The notes under the pieces: generated by a model
Database searches by the model: none
What the model was told of the DNA's origin: nothing
Seen by the model: the letters and a program-made list of their open reading frames with translations, nothing else
Shown here: piece after piece, positions 1 through 5,608 of the stretch
Numbering within the stretch: the stretch's first letter is position 1
Layout of the letters: every line of letters begins with the position of its first letter
Position numbers and translations under genes: made by a program
Source: Acidobacteriota bacterium
Lineage (GTDB): Bacteria > Acidobacteriota > Polarisedimenticolia > JAPUIV01
Length of the DNA stretch: 9,468 nucleotides
Direction: 5' to 3'
Assembly (NCBI GenBank): GCA_027296665.1
Contig: JAPUIV010000155.1
Coordinates: forward strand, 1 to 9,468

Positions 1-699
1 CCCGGCCCGTCCCCTGGTCCCTTTCTTCCTTTCCTGGAGGAACTGTTCCGCTTTCTCGACCACCTGGAGGAGATGCCGGTAACACTCCTCGGGGTCTTCT
101 CCCCAGACCACCAGGCCGTGATGCGCCAGAACCATGCCGACGGCCGCCGCGGGGATCCGGGTCGAGATCTCCCGGATGGCTCGGGCCAGGGGAAATCCGG
201 GACGGAAAAAGGGGACAAAATGCAATTCCCCGGGAAACAGTTTCTTGACAAGATCCCGGCCGGCATCGCCGGGGAGATTGGTCAGGCTCATCGTCGCCAC
301 GTCATGGGTGTGAACGATCACCCGGTAGGGAAGGAGGGCATGCAACGGGGTTTCCAGGCTGGGAAACCGATCGCGGTGCGGATGGATCATGGCGGCTCCC
401 ATGAGTTCCACCATCTCCTCATCGGCCATCTCGGACCGATCCCGCAACGGCGCCAGCCGGGACAGCGCCAATCGCGTGAAGTTTTCCCGCTCGACGGTCC
501 TGAGATCGGAACCGCTTCCCTTGACCATGAGACCGTCGACCGGGCCCCCGAACGGCTCTTCAATCCGGCACTTGATCGAGCTGTTCCCCCCGCCCGGCTG
601 GACGAGATCAGGATCAGCGCCGATCCGCCTGGACAGGTAGACGAGACCGTCGAGTTCGTCTCCGCCCGGGGTGGGTCCCCGCCCCCAGCGATCTTCCAT
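1..699 (-). CDS. Class II aldolase/adducin-family protein (5' part, runs off the window)
   Basis: The minus-strand frame is open from ATG 699 to base 1 (233 codons, no stop), so the C-terminus is missing. AAGGAGG at 711-705, five bases before the ATG, fixes the start. Visible class II aldolase features are a phosphate-binding-type loop PGGGNSS (residues 35-41), KGSGSDL (60-66), a Glu in PSLETPLH (E116) at the position of the catalytic acid, the zinc pair HTH (H130, H132) and a third His in AHHGL (H194). The domain would cleave or epimerise a sugar phosphate such as fuculose- or rhamnulose-1-phosphate, with a divalent metal, in the cytoplasm. The spacing and the SLTNLPGDAG stretch resemble the aldolase half of bifunctional aldolase/short-chain dehydrogenases. 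Whether a dehydrogenase domain follows cannot be seen. Family confident; substrate unknown. Confidence 0.87.
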   Translation of the reverse strand, partial: MEDRWGRGPTPGGDELDGLVYLSRRIGADPDLVQPGGGNSSIKCRIEEPFGGPVDGLMVKGSGSDLRTVERENFTRLALSRLAPLRDRSEMADEEMVELMGAAMIHPHRDRFPSLETPLHALLPYRVIVHTHDVATMSLTNLPGDAGRDLVKKLFPGELHFVPFFRPGFPLARAIREISTRIPAAAVGMVLAHHGLVVWGEDPEECYRHLLQVVEKAEQFLQERKKGTRGRAG

Positions 700-730
700 G
701 CGATCCTCCTTCAAGGTTCCGGTGGGGAGG

Positions 731-759
731 AGAATAGTGGAGGGTGGAAATTCCGTCAA
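731..759 (-). promoter_or_regulatory. Putative sigma70 promoter for the class II aldolase gene
   Basis: Read on the minus strand, TTGACG (759-754) is followed after 17 bases by TATTCT (736-731). This gives a leader of about 25 nt carrying AAGGAGG before ATG 699. It matches the -35 consensus at five of six positions and the -10 at four of six. Assignment is by eye. Confidence 0.5.
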
Positions 760-766
760 CCCATTC

Positions 767-795
767 TTGACCCGGCCCGGGCGAATCTGTAGACT
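767..795 (+). promoter_or_regulatory. Putative sigma70 promoter for the Cys-rich gene and bolA
   Basis: TTGACC (767-772) and TAGACT (790-795) are 17 bases apart on the plus strand, matching consensus at five and four of six positions. Transcription would start near 802, about 47 nt before ATG 849. The element is back to back with the aldolase promoter, so the two units form a divergent pair that could share control. Confidence 0.5.
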
Positions 796-832
796 CGGAC
801 ACCCCGGCACAAAGGGCAGCCCGATTTCTCCT

Positions 833-854
833 GGAACCAGGTTCCTTCATGAAG
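833..854. promoter_or_regulatory. Two abutting palindromes over the start of the Cys-rich gene
   Basis: GGAACC-A-GGTTCC (833-845) is a perfect 6+1+6 inverted repeat, and CTTCATGAAG (845-854) is a perfect 10-base palindrome centred on ATG 849. They share base 845. Together they cover the place where a ribosome binding site would lie. They could be a protein operator just downstream of the proposed promoter, or an RNA structure limiting translation. The symmetry is seen; the function is inferred. Confidence 0.35.
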
Positions 855-1049
855 AGTTGTACCGAACAAACCGTTCTCGCCGCGAACTTTCCACCCGGAC
901 GGCGCACCGTCCTGGCCTGCGGGAACGATGGAGAAGCGGCGGGAAATCCGGGCCCCTCCTGCATCAACGGATGCGGGATGACCCTGGATATGGGCCATTG
1001 TAAATCGGTCTGCCCCACCTGCGGGATCTGGCAGACCTGCCACGATTGA
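849..1049 (+). CDS. Small cysteine-rich protein of unknown function, directly upstream of bolA
   Basis: This 66-aa frame carries eight cysteines: C4, C24, C38, C42, C51, C55, C58 and C64. They include SCINGC (CxxxC) and CKSVCPTC (CxxxCxxC), an arrangement suited to zinc or iron-sulfur binding. There is no signal peptide or membrane segment. ATG 849 is the only good start, since an in-frame stop lies at 768-770 and no ATG or GTG lies between. Its Shine-Dalgarno is weak (AGG at 839-841) and sits inside a palindrome. The stop is 9 bases before the bolA start, and the bolA ribosome binding site overlaps the stop, so the two genes probably share a message. Third positions are G/C-rich in the second half, as in neighbouring genes. 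I recognise no family. A non-coding 5' region of bolA is the alternative. Confidence 0.55.
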   Translation: MKSCTEQTVLAANFPPGRRTVLACGNDGEAAGNPGPSCINGCGMTLDMGHCKSVCPTCGIWQTCHD

Positions 1050-1058
1050 GGATCCGGA

Positions 1059-1406
1059 ATGGCGAAAGTACAGGGGCGGATTGAAGCCAAGGTACAGGCG
1101 GAATTGACCCCCATCCATCTCGAGGTGATCAACGAGAGCCACATGCACAATGTCCCTGCCGGGTCGGAATCGCATTTCCGCCTGGTGATCGTCACCGACA
1201 GGTTCAGGGGCAAGGCGGCATTGGAAAGGCACCGGGCGGTCCACCGGATCCTGGAACAGGAGCTTGCCGGGGAGATCCATGCCCTGGCGTTGACCACGAT
1301 GACGCCGGAGGAATGGACGGCCGGCGGCGGAAAGGTTCCCTCCTCCCCTCCCTGCCTGGGGGGTGATCAGACGGCCGGCGGCGACACCGGGTCCGGAATC
1401 TCCTAA
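1059..1406 (+). CDS. bolA: BolA-family protein
   Basis: The 115-aa product has the BolA core over residues 1-88: LEVINESHMH (21-30), GSESHF (35-40), the RHR motif (57-59), IHAL (73-76) and TPEEW (82-86). BolA proteins bind [2Fe-2S] clusters together with monothiol glutaredoxins and act in iron-sulfur trafficking and stress responses in the cytoplasm; some also bind DNA. The conserved histidines of the core are present. GAGG (1048-1051), overlapping the preceding stop codon, is the ribosome binding site for ATG 1059. After residue 88 there is a Gly/Pro/Ser-rich tail of about 27 residues that the family normally lacks. The stop overlaps the convergent secreted-protein gene by 3 bases. No glutaredoxin gene is visible nearby. 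Confidence 0.92.
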   Translation: MAKVQGRIEAKVQAELTPIHLEVINESHMHNVPAGSESHFRLVIVTDRFRGKAALERHRAVHRILEQELAGEIHALALTTMTPEEWTAGGGKVPSSPPCLGGDQTAGGDTGSGIS

Positions 1407-2077
1407 CCGGGAGAAATCGCCGGAGGCATCCCTTCCTCGCCCACCTTCGGGTTTCCCACCACCACCCCGACTCCGAAGATCTTCCCGATCGGTTTCCGCC
1501 TGTATCCCAGTTCCGTGTACCTGGCCTTTACCGTTTCATCCAATTGCAATGCCAGTCCGACCGGGTCTTGCGCGGTGTCCTGGGGCTCAAAAATTTGCAC
1601 CACCAGGATACTGTCTCCGGGACCCCCCACCGGCTGGGTGAGATGGATATGAATCCCATTTTTCTGAAAGTCCCGCAGGGGGCAGGAGACCGGACAGACC
1701 TCCCTGCTCTCCTGCGCGATCGGGGTAGACAGGATCAGGCGGTACAAACCCTCGGGGGTCATCTCGCCGGGGAACACCAGGTCGATCCGCGGCAGTGGAC
1801 TGGTAGAATTCCAGTCCGCCGCCAGAACCGCATCGATCTGCCGCCGGTTTTCTTCCCGATGCAACCCCGGCGGCAGGCTGGGTCGAAGCTCGTCAAGCAG
1901 CTGCCGGAACCGTTCCTTTACCTGTTCCGGATCGTCCAGCGGATCCAGGACCAGGATGGCCACCGCTCTCATCTCCACCGGCCGGTCCCCGGAGGAATCG
2001 GTCCCGGCGGGAAGGAGGCCGCTGCCCCCGCTCGAGAGCAACAGGAGAATCAGAAGGCCGGAATGGATGAATTTCAT
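1403..2077 (-). CDS. Secreted protein of unknown function
   Basis: I chose ATG 2077 because GGAGG (2089-2085) precedes it by seven bases and the resulting N-terminus is a signal peptide: MKFIHS, a Leu-rich core LLILLLL, then a small-residue region ending near LPAG (about residue 24). A start 16 codons further upstream would put a Pro/Gly-rich leader in front of this signal and lacks a ribosome site. The product is 224 aa and there is no lipobox Cys, so a soluble periplasmic or exported protein is likely. The mature part begins with a beta-strand-like AVAILVLDP stretch and a charged helix (around 50-70). It has a CxxxC pair (C128, C132) that could form a disulfide, and a Gly/Val-rich segment GKIFGVGVVVGNP near the C-terminus. 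I recognise no family. It ends tail to tail with bolA. Confidence 0.75.
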   Translation of the reverse strand: MKFIHSGLLILLLLSSGGSGLLPAGTDSSGDRPVEMRAVAILVLDPLDDPEQVKERFRQLLDELRPSLPPGLHREENRRQIDAVLAADWNSTSPLPRIDLVFPGEMTPEGLYRLILSTPIAQESREVCPVSCPLRDFQKNGIHIHLTQPVGGPGDSILVVQIFEPQDTAQDPVGLALQLDETVKARYTELGYRRKPIGKIFGVGVVVGNPKVGEEGMPPAISPG

Positions 2078-2084
2078 CTTTTTG

Positions 2085-2089
2085 CCTCC
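2085..2089 (-). promoter_or_regulatory. Ribosome binding site deciding the secreted-protein start
   Basis: GGAGG on the minus strand, seven bases before ATG 2077. It supports the shorter start over the in-frame upstream start and so places the signal peptide at the true N-terminus. Confidence 0.7.
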
Positions 2090-2175
2090 AGGTGGCCCGA
2101 CTCCCGCGGGAGAGCCAATCTTCACTCTATGATAACGGGTTTCCCCCCTCGAAAATTTCCCGGTCCCCGGTGCCG

Positions 2176-2832
2176 ATGCTCTTCGCCCTTGCCGGGGTTT
2201 CCACTTTCCTGATGGGAGGGCTCACCGGGATCTTCAACGGCTCCGCCCCGGCCGACATCTATCTTCACGACACCTACTTCATTGTTGCCCATTTCCATTA
2301 CACCCTGATCTCGGTCACCTTCTTTGCCTTTTTCGCCGGGATCTATTTCTGGTTTCCCAAGATGTTCGGGCGCCAGATGAACTCGATTCTGGGCTGGATC
2401 CATTTCCTTGGGACCTTCATCTTCTTCCACTCCGTGTTCATCCCGATGCATCTGGTCGGCCTCGCCGGCATGGTCCGGCGAATCGCCGATCCATCGACTT
2501 ACGAGATGCTGGAACCGGTCCGGGGCTGGAATGGAACGAGAAGATCTCTGCCGGGCTCACCACGGCAATCGTTCAAAACATGCTTTATCATCTGGGGCTG
2601 GTTGATGATCCTGTTACTGGCCGCGGTCGGCGCCAGTCAACTTTCTCTCCCCTCCGGCCTGCTGATCTCCATCATTTTCGGGCTGGCGGTGGTCAAGGCG
2701 ATCCTGGTGGCGTTGTACTACATGCATCTCCGTTCCGAACACTTCCTGTTCAGCCTGATTGCCCTGGTTCCCCTCCTCCTGTTCGCCATTCTCACCATTT
2801 CCCTGTTCCCCGACTTCGTCTACAATCGGTAA
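2176..2832 (+). CDS. Chimeric frame: cytochrome c oxidase subunit I C-terminal fragment joined to subunit IV (probable gene remnant)
   Basis: One open frame holds two pieces of a haem-copper oxidase. From about 2161 to 2532 it matches the later helices of subunit I. Residues 31-42 (counted from ATG 2176) are HDTYFIVAHFHY, whose last two histidines (H39, H41) are the haem a3 and haem a ligands, followed by FAGIYFWFPKMFGR and MVRRIADPSTYE. From about 2560 to the stop it matches caa3-type subunit IV: IIWGWLMI, VKAILVALYYMHLR and two or three membrane segments. Missing are the first two-thirds of subunit I (the CuB histidines, the cross-linked Tyr and the low-spin haem's other ligand), the end of subunit I, and all of subunit III. 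It therefore cannot be a working oxidase. No Shine-Dalgarno precedes ATG 2176, GTG 2170 or GTG 2092, so expression is doubtful. An intra-operon deletion with loss of the 5' end, or an assembly join, explains it best. Confidence 0.72.
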   Translation: MLFALAGVSTFLMGGLTGIFNGSAPADIYLHDTYFIVAHFHYTLISVTFFAFFAGIYFWFPKMFGRQMNSILGWIHFLGTFIFFHSVFIPMHLVGLAGMVRRIADPSTYEMLEPVRGWNGTRRSLPGSPRQSFKTCFIIWGWLMILLLAAVGASQLSLPSGLLISIIFGLAVVKAILVALYYMHLRSEHFLFSLIALVPLLLFAILTISLFPDFVYNR

Positions 2833-2863
2833 CCGGCCTTTCGCCCGCAACCGTTCCCGGGTC

Positions 2864-2872
2864 TGTTATAAT
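2864..2872 (+). promoter_or_regulatory. Extended -10 promoter element upstream of moaA
   Basis: TGTTATAAT contains a perfect TATAAT (2867-2872) with the TG of an extended -10 one base before it. No convincing -35 lies 16-18 bases upstream, as is usual for this class. Transcription would start near 2879, just ahead of the AGGA (2882-2885) that serves moaA. Confidence 0.55.
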
Positions 2873-2895
2873 CGGGAATTCAGGAAACTTGAAAA

Positions 2896-3915
2896 ATGGT
2901 CCAAGACAGGTTCCAACGATCACTGCGCAGCCTCCGTATCTCCGTGACGGATCGGTGCAATCTGCGTTGCAGCTACTGCATGCCCGCCCAGGATTATGTC
3001 TGGCTGCCCCGCGAATCGGTCCTGAGCTTCGAGGAGATCCGGCGTCTGGTCTCCATCCTCGCCGGCCTCGGCGCCGCGAAAGTCAGGCTCACGGGGGGGG
3101 AACCGCTGCTGCGGAGGGATCTTTCCACTCTCGTCCGGTTTCTCGCGAAGGTGCCTGGAATCTCGGATCTGGCCCTGACGACCAATGGCATTCTTCTGCA
3201 AGAACAGGCTTGCGAACTCAGGGCAGCCGGGCTGCACCGGATCACGGTGAGCCTGGATACCCTGGATCCCTCCCGATTCGAAAAATTGGCACGAAGGGGC
3301 CGGCACGCCGAGGTGATCGCCGGGATCGACGCGGCCCGCGCCGCCGGTTTCGAGCGTTTGAAGATCAACTCCGTCGTTGTCAGAGGTTTCAACGATGACG
3401 AACTCGCCGACCTCCTCCGGTTCGCCCGGCGAAAGGGAGCCGAGATCCGTTTCATCGAGTACATGGATGTCGGGGGGGCGAACCGCTGGTCGGCGGACCG
3501 GGTAGTGCCGGGGAAGGAGATCCGGGATCGGCTCGAACATCTCTTCGGCCCCATCTCCCCTCTACCGGTAGATCCCGCCGCTCCCGCCAAACGGTTCACC
3601 CTCCCGGACGGAACCTCGTTCGGGATCATCACCTCCACCACCGCTCCCTTCTGCGGCGGATGCGATCGGGCCCGCCTGACCGCCGACGGGATCTGGTACC
3701 TGTGCCTGTATGCCCGCGAGGGAACGGATCTCCGCTCCCTTCTCCGGCAGGGAGCGACCGACGAGACGATAGCCGGTGCGATCCGGGACGGCTGGACGCG
3801 GCGGTCGGATCGCGGCGCCGAGGATCGCTTCCAGACCCGGGATCGGGGAGCCCTCCATTCCTTGTCCGAGCTTCGCAAGGATCCTCACCTGGAGATGCAC
3901 ACAAGGGGCGGCTGA
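2896..3915 (+). CDS. moaA: GTP 3',8-cyclase MoaA (molybdenum cofactor biosynthesis)
   Basis: The 339-aa length is normal for MoaA. It is a radical SAM enzyme that, with MoaC, converts GTP to cyclic pyranopterin monophosphate, the first step of molybdopterin synthesis, in the cytoplasm. The N-terminal cluster motif is C21-x3-C25-x2-C28 within TDRCNLRCSYC. LTGGEPL follows in the SAM-binding region. The second [4Fe-4S] site, which binds GTP, is C253-x2-C256-x13-C270 in CGGCDRARLTADG. The essential C-terminal Gly-Gly is present (G338, G339). AGGA (2882-2885) lies 10 bases before ATG 2896. No moaC, moaE or moeA gene is in the window. The CPBP protease gene follows after about 31 bases and is probably co-transcribed. 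Confidence 0.96.
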   Translation: MVQDRFQRSLRSLRISVTDRCNLRCSYCMPAQDYVWLPRESVLSFEEIRRLVSILAGLGAAKVRLTGGEPLLRRDLSTLVRFLAKVPGISDLALTTNGILLQEQACELRAAGLHRITVSLDTLDPSRFEKLARRGRHAEVIAGIDAARAAGFERLKINSVVVRGFNDDELADLLRFARRKGAEIRFIEYMDVGGANRWSADRVVPGKEIRDRLEHLFGPISPLPVDPAAPAKRFTLPDGTSFGIITSTTAPFCGGCDRARLTADGIWYLCLYAREGTDLRSLLRQGATDETIAGAIRDGWTRRSDRGAEDRFQTRDRGALHSLSELRKDPHLEMHTRGG

Positions 3916-3946
3916 CCTGCGATCGGTAGGTTCGGTGGATAAGGAA

Positions 3947-4837
3947 ATGGACCGGGTGAGCGAAAGCGATCAGGAGGAAATTTCTTTCCCGGGTACTCCC
4001 CCGCCGGGGGATCCGCCCCGCGGGTCCTTCCCCTCGATCTTCCAGGCATTCCTGCTGGCGCTTCTCCTGGTCGCTACCCTGGGCCTGTGCCGGGCATTCA
4101 TCAAATTGATCCTGGACAGATCCGGAATCGATGCCGGTGAACTCACCCTGGGCACCATCACAAACCTGGTCGGATTCGCCATCCTATTACCCTTCGGAGC
4201 GATGCTTACCCGGCTGCCCTTCCGGGAAGTATTCCCGTTTCGTCCCGTCCCGATCGCCTTGTTTCCTGCCATGGCCATGGTTCTGGTCGGCTGGCAGATC
4301 TTCGGCCTCAAGATCAACATGGTGATTCAGGATCTCTTGCCGCCCCCGGAATGGCTAACCGAGTTCTTCCAGGAACTGTTTTCCAGGCAGACCAATCCCT
4401 TCCTCCAGGTTATCCTGCTGTGCGTGATCGCCCCGCTCACGGAGGAATTATTTTTCCGGGGAGTCATCCTCCGGGGACTCATGAAGCGGTACCGTCTGGC
4501 GCCCGCCATCATTGTTTCTTCTCTCCTGTTCGCCCTGACCCACGCGAACCCCTGGCAATTCTTCCCTCCGCTGGTTGTCGGCCTCTATTTCGGGTGGTGG
4601 TGCGTGAAGACCCGGTCTCTCTGGCCCGGGCTGGTCGGTCACGCCTTTTACAACTTGCTCCCCTGGCTCGCCCTTTTCCTCATGCGCTTCGAGGTGCCAC
4701 TCGACTCCTCGCTGCCGGAAAGCCCTGCCCAGCCGCCGATCTGGTTCTTTGCAATGGGATTGGCGATGATGATCGCCGGAACGCTTTCCCTGATTCGCCT
4801 GTTCCGGCGGATGCCGGAACCCGACCCCGCTCGGTAG
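3947..4837 (+). CDS. CPBP-family (CAAX-type) intramembrane metalloprotease
   Basis: The protein is 296 aa from ATG 3947. All three motifs of the CPBP/Abi family are intact: E166-E167-x3-R171 (EELFFR), F195-x3-H199 (FALTH) and H232-x3-N236 (HAFYN). These form the metal site of an intramembrane glutamate protease in the cytoplasmic membrane. An acidic, Pro-rich N-terminal tail (about 1-28) precedes several hydrophobic segments, the first at about 30-50. The substrate cannot be predicted: relatives process prenylated proteins, modify bacteriocin immunity or have no known role. The start is uncertain. GTG 3956 has AAGGA at 10-base spacing (3941-3945), ATG 3947 is too close to that AAGGA, and GTG 3935 is also in frame. 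All give the same catalytic region. It follows moaA and ends one base from the convergent ActD-like fragment. Confidence 0.88.
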   Translation: MDRVSESDQEEISFPGTPPPGDPPRGSFPSIFQAFLLALLLVATLGLCRAFIKLILDRSGIDAGELTLGTITNLVGFAILLPFGAMLTRLPFREVFPFRPVPIALFPAMAMVLVGWQIFGLKINMVIQDLLPPPEWLTEFFQELFSRQTNPFLQVILLCVIAPLTEELFFRGVILRGLMKRYRLAPAIIVSSLLFALTHANPWQFFPPLVVGLYFGWWCVKTRSLWPGLVGHAFYNLLPWLALFLMRFEVPLDSSLPESPAQPPIWFFAMGLAMMIAGTLSLIRLFRRMPEPDPAR

Positions 4838-4838
4838 G

Positions 4839-5192
4839 TTAGCCGAGGCTCGATTCATCGATCTCGACAGCGCCCGAAAGGGCGGAACGGACTTTCTCCC
4901 GGATCGAAGCGGAGGAAGGGATGACCGTCAAGAGGATCTTTCCCTCGGCAAGCCGGTGGTCGAACCGTCCCGATTGCGGCCCCAGGCGGGGCATGCCTGC
5001 TTCGAGAAACACCATACCGACCGTCGCGAGTATCGCCCCCAGGGCGGTCCCCTCGAAGGTAAAAATCGAAAATGGCAGGGCCGGGTTGATCGGCATCCCG
5101 CCGGTCGGAAGCGGATAGGAAAAGGAGGTGAAGGATGCGATCAGGTAAGCGGAGATCCCTCCCAGCACCCCACCCACTATAGCGGCGGGCAA
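4839..5192 (-). CDS. 5'-truncated DUF3341 / ActD-like subunit of alternative complex III (probable remnant)
   Basis: The 117 residues match the membrane part of DUF3341 proteins, the ActD subunit of the quinol-oxidising alternative complex III. There is a first helix IVGGVLGGISAYLIA, the signature YPLPTGGMPINPALPF, then FTFEGTALGAILATVG and GMPRL, followed by a soluble tail. Full-length members are about 170-200 aa, so roughly the first 60 are missing. The frame is open back to 5219 but meets a stop at 5222-5220 and contains no ATG there. The only possible starts are weak, such as TTG 5192. No other act genes are present. Loss of the 5' end close to an AT-rich patch (about 5209-5260) suggests a breakpoint. 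Family assignment good; a functional product unlikely. Confidence 0.68.
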   Translation of the reverse strand: MPAAIVGGVLGGISAYLIASFTSFSYPLPTGGMPINPALPFSIFTFEGTALGAILATVGMVFLEAGMPRLGPQSGRFDHRLAEGKILLTVIPSSASIREKVRSALSGAVEIDESSLG

Positions 5193-5251
5193 GGAAATTC
5201 CCCGCTGTGAGGATTTTCTTTATTCTGTTAACTTGTTGCCTAATAAGGATC

Positions 5252-5608
5252 TTACGAATTTCCAGGGGAGACGGGCCGGCGACAAAGAGGGCAGGGGCAG
5301 TTCTCCATCAGGTAATCAAAGCTGTAGATACCGCTGGAATGGCCATCGCTCCAGAAAACCTGGATCGCGTACCTCCCAACCGCCTCGATCCGCAGGGGCT
5401 GCACGCCTACCGGCACCTGGGTCGGGACCAGGATCCGTTCTCCGGTGTCCTCGGACACACAGACCGCGCAGGGGCAAAGGAGCCGGAGATCGCGGGCCGG
5501 GAACAGACTCTCGTGCCGGTCGTCCCAGCGGACCCGGACGTCGTGGAGGTTGGCCCTGCCGACCTCGACGGGTACCGGTGAAATCCGATTGCCGGGGGAA
5601 TCAACCAT
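5252..5608 (-). CDS. DUF971-domain protein (GBBH-like N-terminal domain)
   Basis: The 118-aa product is a stand-alone DUF971 domain. It has the WDDRHES segment (28-34), CPCAVC (C45, C47, C50), the strongly conserved VGRYAIQVFWSDGHSSGIY region with H90, and YSFDYL (95-100). In gamma-butyrobetaine hydroxylase the related domain binds zinc through three Cys and a His. C45/C47/C50 with H90 would be that site here. A second CPCPLC motif (C104, C106, C109) lies near the C-terminus. The gene begins within the TAATG overlap at the end of mrp, so it is translationally coupled. DUF971 is fused to Mrp in plant HCF101 proteins, which supports a shared role in iron-sulfur cluster transfer. Its exact biochemical role is unknown. 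Confidence 0.88.
   Translation of the reverse strand: MVDSPGNRISPVPVEVGRANLHDVRVRWDDRHESLFPARDLRLLCPCAVCVSEDTGERILVPTQVPVGVQPLRIEAVGRYAIQVFWSDGHSSGIYSFDYLMENCPCPLCRRPVSPGNS

Noticed and set aside
73..792. Long plus-strand open frame over the aldolase gene
   Set aside because: It is antisense to a minus-strand frame with a strong ribosome site and clear zinc and catalytic motifs. Its own product has no recognisable domain.
614..1297. Minus-strand frames of 227 and 174 aa opposite the Cys-rich gene and bolA
   Set aside because: BolA motifs on the plus strand are unambiguous. The opposing products look like antisense shadows in GC-rich DNA.
2120..2170. Missing earlier part of subunit I in another frame upstream of the CoxI fragment
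   Set aside because: I read the frames upstream and found no subunit I motifs. The sequence there is the leader of the secreted-protein gene.
2531..2605. Short frame at ATG 2531 (MEREDLCRAHHGN) as a separate subunit IV start with a later frameshift
   Set aside because: It looks like a His-containing subunit IV N-terminus, but the subunit IV match in the main frame extends back to about SFKT and needs no frameshift.
2994..3878. 294-aa minus-strand frame inside moaA
   Set aside because: It is Arg/Ser-rich and antisense to a complete MoaA with all cluster cysteines.
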